From Nocardioides pocheonensis (GTDB lineage: Bacteria; Actinomycetota; Actinomycetes; Propionibacteriales; Nocardioidaceae), in assembly GCF_003725535.1 (NCBI RefSeq), contig NZ_RJSF01000046.1, forward strand, positions 140,203 to 204,202: 64,000 bases of DNA. Reading direction: 5' to 3'. Shown piece after piece: positions 12,964 to 21,811 of the stretch (positions are counted from its first letter, which is position 1; each line of letters begins with the position of its first letter). Below the pieces are notes generated by a model. It made no database searches and was not told the origin of the DNA. It saw only the letters and a program-made list of their open reading frames with translations. Position numbers and translations under genes: made by a program.

Positions 12964-13772
12964 CCGGTGAACCCGCCGTCGGCACGCACCACGGACCCGT
13001 TGAGTGCCGCACCGGCCGGCGAGCAGCACAAGGCGATGGCGGCGGCGATCTCCTCGGGCTCGAGCAGCCGGCGAATGCCCTGGTGGTCGGCCAGCTGCTC
13101 GGGCGTGCTGTCGTAGAGATCGGCCGTGGCGGCGAGCATCGCGGTTCGGGTCGAGCCCGGCGCTACCGCCACCGCGGCCAGACCCGTGCCGATCAGGTCC
13201 GCGGCCAGACCCCGGACGATCCCGATCACCGCGTGCTTGCTGGCGACGTAGCCGGCCAGGTTGAACAAGCCCCGCTCCCCCGCTGCCGAGGCGACCGCGA
13301 CGAAGCGGCAACCCGCGGGGTCGTCACCGGCGAGCATGACCGGGATCGCGGTGGCGGCGGTGTTCCACACTCCGCGGACGTTGATGTCGAAGAGGGTGTC
13401 CAGGTGCTCGTCGGGGGTATCCCATTGCGGTCGACCTCCGACCACGACCCCGGCTGCCGCGACCACGGCGTCGAGCCGTCCGAACCGGACCAGGGTGGCA
13501 TTGACCGCCCAGTGCATCGCCTCGCGGTCACGCACGTCGGACTCGATCGCGAGGACCCGGTCAGGGTGACGGTCCGCCACCGTTGCGAGATCGGCGCGCG
13601 TGGCGAACGGGTAGCCCACGCCTGCGGGTACGACGCCGCCGGCGCAGATGTCGAGCGCGGTGACGGCGTACCCGTCGGCCACCAGGGCGTCGACGGTGGC
13701 CGCGCCGATGCCGCGGGCAGCGCCGGTGACCAGGGCGACCCGACGCGGAGTGGGAGCGTCAGCACCGGACAC
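12960..13772 (-). CDS. Mycofactocin-cluster SDR oxidoreductase
   Basis: A 270-residue classical SDR: VALVTGAARGIGAATVDALVADG, the NAG-equivalent AAAGVVVGG, INVRGVWNT, catalytic Ser with YVASK (Tyr/Lys), and RADGGFTG at the end. It belongs to the SDR subfamily that sits inside mft operons (TIGR04504 type), thought to use mycofactocin for electron exchange because its bound NAD does not leave. The GTG at 13772 overlaps the mftE 3' end by 14 bases and precedes the nucleotide-binding strand by about ten residues. The physiological alcohol or ketone substrate is not known. Confidence 0.85.
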   Translation of the reverse strand: MSGADAPTPRRVALVTGAARGIGAATVDALVADGYAVTALDICAGGVVPAGVGYPFATRADLATVADRHPDRVLAIESDVRDREAMHWAVNATLVRFGRLDAVVAAAGVVVGGRPQWDTPDEHLDTLFDINVRGVWNTAATAIPVMLAGDDPAGCRFVAVASAAGERGLFNLAGYVASKHAVIGIVRGLAADLIGTGLAAVAVAPGSTRTAMLAATADLYDSTPEQLADHQGIRRLLEPEEIAAAIALCCSPAGAALNGSVVRADGGFTG

Positions 13773-14433
13773 CGGCGACGGCTTCCAGGACGCGGTGCAC
13801 CATGACGTCGAGCAGGTGTCGGCCTTCCGCCGAGCTGGCACCAGTGGGGTCGCCGAGGACGCCGTTGCCGGACACGGCGCCCACACCGTCGCTGACCAGC
13901 ACGGGGAGCAGGATGTCCAGGGGTGCGGTGTTGCCCGGTGCCGCGCGCGTGCGGTCCACCGATCCGGGACGCAGGTGCAGCATCAGCGAGGTCTCCGTGC
14001 GACCGGCGTGGGCGTCGCTTCCGGGAACGCAGCATGGCACCCATGCGACCTCGTGACCTTCGGCCACGAGTTGGTCCACCGCAGCGGTGAGCGCCCGCAT
14101 GTTGCCGCCGTGGCCGTTGACGAAGACCACCTGGCGCGCCCACGTGCGCACCGACCGGGTCAGCTCGACGAGGAGGTGCTGCAAGGCGGCAGTTCCGATC
14201 GAGCTGGTGCCGGGGAACGTCTGGTGCTCGCCGCTGGAGCCGTACGCGATCGCTGGGGCCACCACCGCTCCCGGGATCTTCGCCGCTGCGCGGTGGGTGA
14301 CGGCTTCGGCGATCACCGTGTCGGTGTCCAGGGGCAGGTGCGGTCCGTGCTGCTCGACCGACCCGACCGGGACCAGGACCAGTTCAGTGCCTGTGGCAGC
14401 AGTCGAGGTGATGGCGGCCAACAGCGGAGCCAT
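13759..14433 (-). CDS. mftE: Mycofactocin peptidase MftE (creatininase family)
   Basis: The 224-residue protein contains LVLVPVGSVEQHGPHLPLDTD with metal-binding Glu/His/Asp, YGSSGEHQTFPGTSSIG, VNGHGGNMRAL and DAHAGRTETSLML, as expected of creatininase-fold metallopeptidases. MftE cuts the modified MftA precursor to release AHDP, the valine-tyrosine-derived core. The ATG is one base after the mftD stop (TGAGATG). The longer frame upstream reads mftD DNA out of frame. Confidence 0.94.
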   Translation of the reverse strand: MAPLLAAITSTAATGTELVLVPVGSVEQHGPHLPLDTDTVIAEAVTHRAAAKIPGAVVAPAIAYGSSGEHQTFPGTSSIGTAALQHLLVELTRSVRTWARQVVFVNGHGGNMRALTAAVDQLVAEGHEVAWVPCCVPGSDAHAGRTETSLMLHLRPGSVDRTRAAPGNTAPLDILLPVLVSDGVGAVSGNGVLGDPTGASSAEGRHLLDVMVHRVLEAVAGVRC

Positions 14434-14434
14434 C

Positions 14435-15670
14435 TCAGGCCTCGATGGCGACGGGCCGAGGCTTCGGCTGCCCCAGGAGCCGGTGGAAGCCGTCGGGGAA
14501 GAGGATGTCGTCGGGGTCGATCTGGTGGATCGATCCGACGCCCAGGCCCATGAGGGTGGAGTCGATGCCGCCGCGCAGGACGTCGAGGACGTTCTCGACA
14601 CCGGCCTGGCCGTTGGCGGCGAGGCCCCAGAGGTAGGCCCGGCCGATCATCACGGCTCGGGCGCCGAGGGCGACGGCCTTGACCACGTCGGAGCCGCGCC
14701 GGATGCCGCCGTCCATGAGCACCTCGATCTGCTCGCCGACGGCGTCGGAGATGGGCTTGACCATCCGGATCGTGGCCGGGGTGCCGTCCAGGTTGTTGCC
14801 GCCGTGGTTGGACACCGAGATCGCGTGCACTCCGGCGTCCACGGCTCGTAGCGCGTCGTCGATGCGGCAGACGCCCTTGAGCATGAACGGGGTGCCGCTG
14901 ATCTGGTGCCACTGCTCGCGCATCCAGGCGACGTCGTCCCACGACGGCGGCGGGGTGGTCATCCACTCGTAGTAGGCGCCGAAGAACGTCGGGGCGGCGC
15001 CTCCGGGCGGGGCCAGGTTGGGGGCGGTGAGGTGGGCGATGTGGCCCGGGCGGCCGAAGTGCCACAGCCAACGGGGCTTACGGATCACCGCGGGCGCCAT
15101 CCGGACCATGGTGCGCAGGTCGACCTTCTCCGGGATCTCCGGGCTCCCCCAGTCGCGGCCGATCGAGAACGACCAGTCCAGGGTGGCGATCAGACCCTTG
15201 ACCCCGGCGTCGTGGGCGCGCTGCATCCGCTGGGTCATCGTGTCCCGGTCGCCGGTCCAGTACATCTGGAACAGGGTCGCCGCGCCGGTGGCGGTGACCT
15301 CCTCGACCGGTCGGCTGGCGAAGTTCGACAACCCCATCAGCGTGCCGCGTGCCGCAGCGGCGCGCGCCACCGCGACCTCGCCGTCCGGATGCACGACCTG
15401 GACCCCGGTCGGCGAGATCAGCACCGGCAGCGACACGTCCTGACCCATCACCCGGGTCGACTGCTTCCGTTCGGCCTGCTGGCCGGCCACGTGCGGTGCG
15501 AGGCCGATCTCCGCGAACGCCGCCTGGTTGTCCGCGACACTCTGGCCGCGCTCGGAGCCGGCCACGAGGGCGCCGTACACCGGCTTCGGCAGCCGCTTGC
15601 GGGCCCGCGCCTCCGCGACCGCGACCGACTCGAACCACGGGTTCTGCTTCCAGGGATTCTCGAAATTCAT
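14435..15670 (-). CDS. mftD: Pre-mycofactocin synthase MftD
   Basis: The 411-residue FMN-dependent alpha-hydroxyacid-oxidase-family protein shows PVLISPTGVQVVHPDGEVAVARAA, MGLSNFASR, LFQMYWTGDRD, the SNHGGNNLDGTPATI active-site region, and VLMDGGIRRGSDVVKAVALGA for phosphate binding. MftD oxidatively deaminates AHDP to pre-mycofactocin, the redox-active dione. A 79-bp gap separates it from mftC, the only sizeable gap in the operon apart from the leader. Confidence 0.95.
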   Translation of the reverse strand: MNFENPWKQNPWFESVAVAEARARKRLPKPVYGALVAGSERGQSVADNQAAFAEIGLAPHVAGQQAERKQSTRVMGQDVSLPVLISPTGVQVVHPDGEVAVARAAAARGTLMGLSNFASRPVEEVTATGAATLFQMYWTGDRDTMTQRMQRAHDAGVKGLIATLDWSFSIGRDWGSPEIPEKVDLRTMVRMAPAVIRKPRWLWHFGRPGHIAHLTAPNLAPPGGAAPTFFGAYYEWMTTPPPSWDDVAWMREQWHQISGTPFMLKGVCRIDDALRAVDAGVHAISVSNHGGNNLDGTPATIRMVKPISDAVGEQIEVLMDGGIRRGSDVVKAVALGARAVMIGRAYLWGLAANGQAGVENVLDVLRGGIDSTLMGLGVGSIHQIDPDDILFPDGFHRLLGQPKPRPVAIEA

Positions 15671-15749
15671 CTACACGATCTCTCGGTTGGTGCCGGGTCG
15701 CCGCCTCGTCTCGGGTGCGGGGCGGCGACCCGGAGTCATGGGGTCTCGA

Positions 15750-16985
15750 TCAGGGTCGGGCCAGGGATCGGGGCAGCGTGTAGCCGGCCAGCGGGTTGCT
15801 GGCGCAGGCGGTGACCGGCGCAGCATCGATCTCTTCCCGCCTGGTCAGGGTCAGCATCACCGGCTGGCTGCGGGTCGGAGCGGTCTTCGAGTGGTCCTGG
15901 CTCGGCGCCGGTACGACGCGATTGCCGGCCAGCGCCAGCTCGCCGTACCCCTGGACACATTCCGGGTCCGGCCCGTCGAGCGGAAGGCCGGTGAAGAACT
16001 TCGCGGCCATGCACCCGCCGCGGCACGAGTCGTAGAACGAGCAGCTCGCGCACGCGCCGCCGGTCTGCGGCGAGCGCAGCTGCGCGAACAACGACGAGGT
16101 CTGCCACACCTGCTGAAAGCCGCCGGTGAGCAGGTTGCCGGCCAGGAAGGTCTCATGGATCGCGAACGGGCAGGCATAGACGTCGCCGACCGGGTCGATC
16201 AGGCACACCACCCGTCCGGCACCGCACAGGTTCAACCCGGGCAACGACTCTCCGAAGGCGGCCAGGTGGAAGAACGAGTCCCCCGTCAGCACCCGGTCGC
16301 CGTGCGCCATCAGCCAGTCGTAGAGCTGCCGCTGCTGCTCCGGCAGCGGGTGCAGCTCGTCCCACACGTCCGCACCGCGGCCCGACGGGCGCAACCGGGT
16401 CAGCCGCAAGGTGGCGCCGAACCTTTCGGCGAGTGCCTTGAAGTCGTCGAGCTGGTCGATGTTGTGCCGGGTGCACACCACCGAGATCTTCGCGTCCCGG
16501 AAGCCGGCGTCCTGCAGGTTCGCCAACGCGCGGACTGCGGTGTCGAAAGAACCCGGGCCGCGGACGTAGTCGTTGACCTCGGCGGTCGCGCCGTCCACGG
16601 AGATCTGCACGTCGACGTAGTCGGTGCTCGCCAGGAACCGCGCCCGCTCGGGCGTGATCCGCACCCCGTTGGTGGAGAACTTCACCCCGACCTGGCGGTC
16701 CACGGCGTACTCGAGCAGGTGCCAGAAGTCCGGCCGGATCGTCGGCTCCCCGCCACCGATGTTCACGTAGAACACCTGCATCCGCTGCAGCTCGTCGATC
16801 ACCGCCTCGCACTGCGCCGTGGTCAGCTCCCGCGGATCCCGACGACCGCTGCTCGACAGGCAGTGCGCGCACTCCAGGTTGCAGGCATAGGTCAGCTCCC
16901 AGGTCAGGCAGATCGGCGCATCCAGGCCGTACTCGAACTGCTGGACCAGCGACCCGGTTGTGGGGCGTTCGGCAAGCTCGGTCAT
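15750..16985 (-). CDS. mftC: Mycofactocin radical SAM maturase MftC
   Basis: The 411-residue radical SAM/SPASM protein has C35, C39 and C42 in YACNLECAHC binding the SAM cluster. NIGGGEPTIR follows. The C-terminal SPASM region carries many cysteines (GACASCSFYDSCRGGC) for auxiliary clusters. MftC oxidatively decarboxylates the C-terminal Tyr of MftA and then links it to the preceding Val. It overlaps mftB by four bases. A short Thr/Arg-rich C-terminal tail continues beyond the SPASM domain. Confidence 0.97.
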   Translation of the reverse strand: MTELAERPTTGSLVQQFEYGLDAPICLTWELTYACNLECAHCLSSSGRRDPRELTTAQCEAVIDELQRMQVFYVNIGGGEPTIRPDFWHLLEYAVDRQVGVKFSTNGVRITPERARFLASTDYVDVQISVDGATAEVNDYVRGPGSFDTAVRALANLQDAGFRDAKISVVCTRHNIDQLDDFKALAERFGATLRLTRLRPSGRGADVWDELHPLPEQQRQLYDWLMAHGDRVLTGDSFFHLAAFGESLPGLNLCGAGRVVCLIDPVGDVYACPFAIHETFLAGNLLTGGFQQVWQTSSLFAQLRSPQTGGACASCSFYDSCRGGCMAAKFFTGLPLDGPDPECVQGYGELALAGNRVVPAPSQDHSKTAPTRSQPVMLTLTRREEIDAAPVTACASNPLAGYTLPRSLARP

Positions 16986-17263
16986 CGGGCGTCCTCCGTG
17001 GTAGCCGTGCGCGGGCGGATCATGTCCGCGTCGGCGAGGCCGCGCAGCGCGACGGCGTACGCATCATGCTGGTCCTCGGGAATTCCGGTCGCCGTGAGCG
17101 CGGCCCGCACGTCGATGTGTTCGTCGAGCCCCCTGACCAGCGCGACCAGCTCCCGCCGCTTCAAAAAGGTCAACTTGCGGTTCCCGAAGTGATAGGCCAG
17201 CGCCCCGAACGGCTCCGGCCGCAGGGCGACCGACGGCGACAGCGTCCAAGCCTCCTCCAGCAT
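16982..17263 (-). CDS. mftB: Mycofactocin precursor-binding chaperone MftB
   Basis: A 93-residue PqqD-like RiPP recognition element: WTLSPSVALRPEPFGALAYHFGNRKLTFLK is typical, followed by a helical C-terminal half. MftB presents the MftA leader to MftC. The ATG is 10 nt after the mftA stop, and the gene overlaps mftC by four bases. The length matches the family. Confidence 0.95.
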   Translation of the reverse strand: MLEEAWTLSPSVALRPEPFGALAYHFGNRKLTFLKRRELVALVRGLDEHIDVRAALTATGIPEDQHDAYAVALRGLADADMIRPRTATTEDAR

Positions 17264-17273
17264 CGTGGCGTCC

Positions 17274-17375
17274 TCAGTAGACGCCGCACATACCGTCGAT
17301 CGAGACCTCCTCGATGAGGTCCTCGGCGACCAGGCTCTCGGTGGTCTCTTCAGTCTCGGTGGTGTTGGGCTCCAT
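17274..17375 (-). CDS. mftA: Mycofactocin precursor peptide MftA
   Basis: A 33-residue peptide too short for ordinary gene calling. It starts MEPNTTETEET, has an acidic leader (LVAEDLIEEVS) and ends with the invariant core IDGMCGVY. The terminal Val-Tyr becomes the mycofactocin ring. AGAGGAG sits about six bases before the ATG. It is the first gene of the mft operon, facing mftR. Confidence 0.97.
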   Translation of the reverse strand: MEPNTTETEETTESLVAEDLIEEVSIDGMCGVY

Positions 17376-17478
17376 CAGCTGGCTCCTCTGGGGCGGTCGC
17401 GACGTGGTTCGCGCCACAATAGATGCACTCGATGCCAAAAGGGAAGGGTGCCATCACGGATTGGCTAGGTTTCTCGCC

Positions 17479-18141
17479 ATGACACAGCCCAGCCGCGCGT
17501 TGGCGGGCCGCCCGGAGGCGACCTCGCACGCCGAAATCGAGCAGGCCGCTTTCCGACTGTTCGCCGAGCGCGGCTTCGAGGGCACCACCATGGACGCCAT
17601 CGCGGCCGAGGTCGGCGTCGGCCGGCGCACCCTGTTCCGGTACTACTCCTCGAAGAACGACATCCCCTGGGGCCAGTTCGACCGCACCCTCGAAGGCTTC
17701 CGGCAAATCCTCGACGACATGCCCACCGACATCCCACTCCACGAGGCCGTCCACCGCGCCGTCGTTGCGTTCAACGACTTCCCCGACAACGCCAGCCCGC
17801 CTCACCGCCAGCGCATGCGGCTTATCCTCGAAACCCCCGCGCTGCAAGCCCACTCGGTCCTGCGCTACGCCGAGTGGCGCACCGTCATCGCCGAGTACGT
17901 CGCCCGCCGCCTCGGCCTCGAGCCCGACGAACTGGTCCCCTCCGTCGTGGCACAGGTGTCGCTCGCGCTGGCGCTCACCGCCTACGAGCAGTGGCTCAGA
18001 CTCCCCGAGGCATCACTTCGAGAACTCCTCGGGCGGGCCATGCTGTCTCTTCGAGTCCACCTCGGCGTGGACATCGAGGAGCGTCCGAACGGTGCATCCG
18101 ACCTGCCGCAAAGCGCCAAGACGTCGGGATCGATTGAATAG
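17479..18141 (+). CDS. mftR: Mycofactocin system TetR-family regulator MftR
   Basis: A 220-residue protein. The N-terminal TetR helix-turn-helix (IEQAAFRLFAERGFEGTTMD, then VGVGRRTLFRYYSSKNDI) is followed by a C-terminal ligand domain with FDRTLEGFRQIL and TAYEQWLR, as in MftR, which responds to long-chain acyl-CoA. It is divergent from mftA with about 100 bp between the start codons, where its operator is expected. I could not identify a convincing palindrome there. The reading frame is open further upstream, but the ATG at 17479 matches the family N-terminus. Confidence 0.92.
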   Translation: MTQPSRALAGRPEATSHAEIEQAAFRLFAERGFEGTTMDAIAAEVGVGRRTLFRYYSSKNDIPWGQFDRTLEGFRQILDDMPTDIPLHEAVHRAVVAFNDFPDNASPPHRQRMRLILETPALQAHSVLRYAEWRTVIAEYVARRLGLEPDELVPSVVAQVSLALALTAYEQWLRLPEASLRELLGRAMLSLRVHLGVDIEERPNGASDLPQSAKTSGSIE

Positions 18142-19100
18142 CCGTCAAGGGCGAGTAGCGGCAGACTCCAGCGGGCTAAACAGATCTCGCTGATGAGGTG
18201 AGTGTTGTGGCGATGCGCTTAAGTAGCGCGAGGAGTTCTCGACGTTGATCTGCTCGAGTGCGTCGTTCCTGACTGCGATGGACTCGATCGGCGTGACACC
18301 CGATCCCACGTGCACCTATCCGGTTGCGGTGGCATCGGTTAGCTCCTGGGCGTCACAGCGCTGTGCGTGACCCCCTCTTCCGATGATCGGGCCCAGGCTT
18401 CCGGGAGGAGCTGGCCCCATGGTTTGTCCAACGCATGACGGCAAGCGCTTGACGTCCATGGTTCGGAGCCGCTCCGGCACCTCAGCCCCCTGCCGCGGAC
18501 TCCCGTGGAGATCTTGCGGAACCTAGCAGAAAGATGGGAGCAGCGTTTGTCCGCATTTCAGAATATTGATACAGAAATCAGACCGATCTTTGCAGTGTTG
18601 GGCGTACATGCGCGGGCCTCCGACCGCGGTCATGCCCCAGTCATTTCACTCCGGACGGACCTTTCCTCCGGAGAGGAGGCTGCACGATTCGTCGCCCCTC
18701 GCCTGCACCGCCAGGGACCGCTCCAGGTAGAAGCTCAGGCCCGCCCATCGGTCTTGGGCGTCCAACCGCTGCAGGATCGCCTCGAGCTCGTGGTGCCGCT
18801 GATCGCGATTCGCACTGATGGGGTGCTCCTTGTTTGCGAACCGCCTGGTGGCGACCCGTACGCCAAGTCGCACGCCCAGCGATCAACTTTTCTACGCGAC
18901 TCCTAGACGCACGGACGGAGTCCAACCCATTCCCGGCGCCGGCCGCTTGACGCGGTCCGTAAGCGGGCCGGCCGGACAGCATGTGTCGACGGGCAACGTC
19001 CAATCCGGCGAACCGCCGGAACCGGTCCAGGCTATTTGCCAGATGACCAGGGCGCCTGCGGATTTCGCGGTTGGCACGAGGTTCAGATTACGGTGTGAGT
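18142..19100. other. Long gene-poor boundary stretch
   Basis: About 960 bp between mftR and the LuxR-type regulator. It contains a decayed TPP-riboswitch-like copy (18432-18509). A weak 75-codon minus-strand ORF (18646-18873) has no recognisable domain or ribosome-binding site. Base composition turns less GC-rich around here. I see no convincing complete gene. Confidence 0.6.
18432..18509 (-). pseudogene. Degenerate TPP-riboswitch-like sequence
   Basis: The minus strand reads CCACGGGAGTCCGCGGCAGG, then GGGGCTGAGG and GGAGCGGCTCCGAACC, closely following the 5' half of the riboswitch at 11.2-11.3 kb. The 3' half is eroded: only GTCATGCG remains recognisable where CCTGATCC...GTCATGCCGG is expected. 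No gene follows on that strand. It is best read as a relic of a lost thiamin-regulated gene. Confidence 0.65.
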
Positions 19101-21392
19101 ATGGCCAGTCGCCGAGCTGGTAATCTGCCGTCCGACCTAAGTTCCTTTGTGGGTCGGACCCGCGAGATGCGCGAGGTCCGCCAGTTGTTGGGTCAGGCTC
19201 GCCTGGTCAGCGTGGTCGGGCCGGGTGGCGTAGGCAAATCGCGGTTCAGCATCCGGCTCGCAACGCAGGTCCAGAAGAACTTCCGCGACGGGGCGTGGCT
19301 CGTCGAGTTGGCCGCCGTAACAGACTCTTCACTGGTCGCGGAGACCATGGCCGGCGCTCTGCAAGTACCGGAGGAGTCGAACCGTGATCCGGTTCAAGCA
19401 CTCTGCGAGTATCTGGCCGTCCGCGACGCGCTGTTAGTTGTCGACAACTGCGAACACCTGAGAGAGGCATGTGCGGTTGTACTGAGCACCGTGCTCTCGC
19501 GATCGCCGAAGCTGCGAGTCCTACTCACGAGCCAGGAGGTCCTCGGCCTCCCCGGCGAGGCCGTGTACCACCTCGGTCCACTCGAGGTTCCCGACGGTGA
19601 TGTCGGAACCGACGCGGCGGAGATCTCCCCCGCCGTCGCGCTGTTCGCTGATCGGGCAGCAAACGCGCTGCATGGGTTCACGCTAACCAAGGAGAGCCTT
19701 CAAGCGGTAGTGGATCTGTGCCGGCGCGTGGACGGTCTTCCGCTCGCGATTGAGCTAGCGGCCGCCCACGCCCGCACGTTCACACCTGCCCAGATGCTTG
19801 ACCGCATGGATAACCGGTTCGGCCTGCTGGCTGCCAAGACCACCGCCATACCGGCCCGGCACCAGTCGTTCAAAGCGACGCTAAACTGGAGTTACGAGTT
19901 GTGCGGCAAGCCCGAGCGGCTTGCCTGGCAGCGGCTCTCGATATTTCCTTCGAGTTTCGACCTAGCCAGTGCGCAGGCCGTGTGCACTGACGAGCGGTTG
20001 ACGACCGCCCAAGTGGAAGACGCAGTCGGCGAACTCGTGGACCGGTCGCTGCTCATGCCTAGACCCGACCCGTGGGGGATGCGATACCAGTTGCTGGAGT
20101 CGATCCGTGCCTTCGGCCGACACATGCTTCGCGAGGCCGACAACACCGAGGACGCTCTCCCCGAGAGCGTCCTTAGGTCTCGGCACCTCCTTTGGTACGT
20201 CGCCGTTGCCACCGACTTTGAGCGCGAGTGGTTCGGATCGCGGCAGCCGGAGTGGCTGGAGCGCCTCCGTGCGGACCTCCCGAACATTCGTGCCGCGTTG
20301 TCATTTGCCGCCGAGAAGGAGACTCATCGAGAGTCTGGCTTGATACTCGCCGGCAAGCTGGGGTTCTTCTGGCGTGTTGCCGCGCTGCGTGAAGGCGAGA
20401 CATGGCTGACCAGGCTTCTCGGAGCCGGTTCTAAGCGGTCCACGGGTCGGGCTTGCGCCTTGGTCGCACTGGCCCGCCTCTTGGGTGCGCGTGGCGACCC
20501 GGCCGCCGCAACGGTCGCTGCGGACGCGTTGGAAGCGGCTCAACGCTGCGATCCAGTCCTCGTACCACGGGCGCTGGCGATCCAGGGAGCCCTGGTTCCC
20601 GATCAGGCGAATTCCATCGCTCTGCTGAAAAGAGCGCTCGCGGAAGCAGAGCGGATCGGATCGGCCGCCGACAGAGCCTTCATCCTGCATCGCCTCGGGT
20701 GGAGCATCGGCACCGCAAGCGGGCCGACCGCTGCCGAGTGGTACTTCCGGGAAAGCGTGGCCATGTCGCTCGCGGCCGGCGAGCTTTGGTCTCGTGGCCT
20801 TACCGAGCTTCGGCATGCCCAGATCGCGTGGATGTACGGCCAGTCCGAAATCATGGCCGCATCCGCTGCCGAAGCCCTGAGGGCATCAAGCCGCATTTCC
20901 GATCCTCTCACCTGCGCGAACGCCCTAGCAGTCATCGCAGTTGCAGCGGTCGGCCGTGATGACCACCTTGCCGCACGCTTGTTCGGCGTGGCAGGGCGGG
21001 TGTCGGAGGACGCTGGCGGCTCAATTCTCCTGACTCCACCCTGGCAGCAGCTGCTTGACGACGCGCAGGCCCGCTGCCGCACGATGATCGGCAGCAACGC
21101 ATTTGAACGGCACCACCAACGGGGCAGGGCCCAGTCACTTGATGACGCCATTGCCAATGTCTTGGACGAGCGACCGCCACACGAATCCTATGAAGCCGAG
21201 CCAGACTTCGCGCTCACGCGTCGAGAGTTCGAGGTCCTCGAACTCATCGCGCAAGGGATGACGAACAAGGAAATCGCGAGCAGGCTCGTGATTTCGGTTC
21301 GAACGGCCGAAGCTCACGTTCAGCACATCTTGGTCAAGACAGGGTTCGCCACACGGACTCAACTAGCGGCTTGGCATGCCGCACGCAGGTGA
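19101..21392 (+). CDS. LuxR-family regulator with STAND/NB-ARC-type ATPase
   Basis: A protein of about 763 residues. An N-terminal nucleotide-binding module has SSFVGRTREM, Walker A GPGGVGKS, Walker B ALLVVDNCEH and GLPLAIELAAAHA (GxP motif). A central helical, TPR-like repeat region covers about 380-650. A C-terminal LuxR DNA-binding domain carries LTRREFEVLELIAQGMTNKE and SVRTAEAHVQHIL. Such regulators are signal-gated activators. The ATG at 19101 precedes the conserved N-terminus; in-frame GTG (19095) and TTG (19071) are alternatives. None of the 20-bp-spaced operators lies upstream. It could sense an island substrate, but that is inference. Confidence 0.88.
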   Translation: MASRRAGNLPSDLSSFVGRTREMREVRQLLGQARLVSVVGPGGVGKSRFSIRLATQVQKNFRDGAWLVELAAVTDSSLVAETMAGALQVPEESNRDPVQALCEYLAVRDALLVVDNCEHLREACAVVLSTVLSRSPKLRVLLTSQEVLGLPGEAVYHLGPLEVPDGDVGTDAAEISPAVALFADRAANALHGFTLTKESLQAVVDLCRRVDGLPLAIELAAAHARTFTPAQMLDRMDNRFGLLAAKTTAIPARHQSFKATLNWSYELCGKPERLAWQRLSIFPSSFDLASAQAVCTDERLTTAQVEDAVGELVDRSLLMPRPDPWGMRYQLLESIRAFGRHMLREADNTEDALPESVLRSRHLLWYVAVATDFEREWFGSRQPEWLERLRADLPNIRAALSFAAEKETHRESGLILAGKLGFFWRVAALREGETWLTRLLGAGSKRSTGRACALVALARLLGARGDPAAATVAADALEAAQRCDPVLVPRALAIQGALVPDQANSIALLKRALAEAERIGSAADRAFILHRLGWSIGTASGPTAAEWYFRESVAMSLAAGELWSRGLTELRHAQIAWMYGQSEIMAASAAEALRASSRISDPLTCANALAVIAVAAVGRDDHLAARLFGVAGRVSEDAGGSILLTPPWQQLLDDAQARCRTMIGSNAFERHHQRGRAQSLDDAIANVLDERPPHESYEAEPDFALTRREFEVLELIAQGMTNKEIASRLVISVRTAEAHVQHILVKTGFATRTQLAAWHAARR

Positions 21393-21811
21393 AGCGGCCG
21401 CACTCACAGTGCGCTGCAACGAGCCGACGCGTCGGAACCCGATCGAGCAGCCAAATTCTCCACGGGCTAATTGCTCTCAGCACTGGCCCCTTGTTGCGTC
21501 GCAAACGGAACGCCGCACAGTGACCGGAGCCGACGCATTGGTCGCGTACGCCCAGCGTTGCGCTGGACGCACCGGAAATCCGCAGCGAGGAAGGCGGCTA
21601 TCGGCCCGAGGACGATCGGGTCGGTTCGTCGGCGCCCGCCACTTCCAATCAGGCGGAGGTTGCTGTCACGGCGGTGAGTGCACTGAGCACTTGGTCCTGC
21701 ACGACTAAGCAGGCAATCAACACACCCGGTGGCTCTCGCGTTATCACTGGGAGTTGGCCGATCCCGTTCTTGGTCTGGCTGACGCACCCCAGGCCGCCCT
21801 TTCCTCGGAAA
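21393..21811. other. Convergent intergenic region, no gene seen
   Basis: About 420 bp between the 3' ends of the LuxR-type gene and the MmgE/PrpD gene. Short frames exist but none shows a domain or ribosome-binding site, and no clear terminator hairpin was found by eye. Confidence 0.5.

Noticed and set aside
15528-17192. A 554-codon plus-strand frame opposite mftC/mftB
   Set aside because: It is a shadow of the mycofactocin genes with no recognisable domain.
17376-17478. An MftR operator between mftA and mftR
   Set aside because: One is expected from mycobacterial work, but I could not identify a convincing palindrome by eye.
18505-18906. 133-codon plus-strand ORF in the boundary stretch
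   Set aside because: It starts inside the relic riboswitch, has no domain, and its composition looks like non-coding sequence.
19071-19100. Upstream TTG start for the LuxR-type gene
   Set aside because: The in-frame TTG gives only ten extra residues unlike the family N-terminus; the ATG at 19101 is simpler, although GTG at 19095 cannot be excluded.
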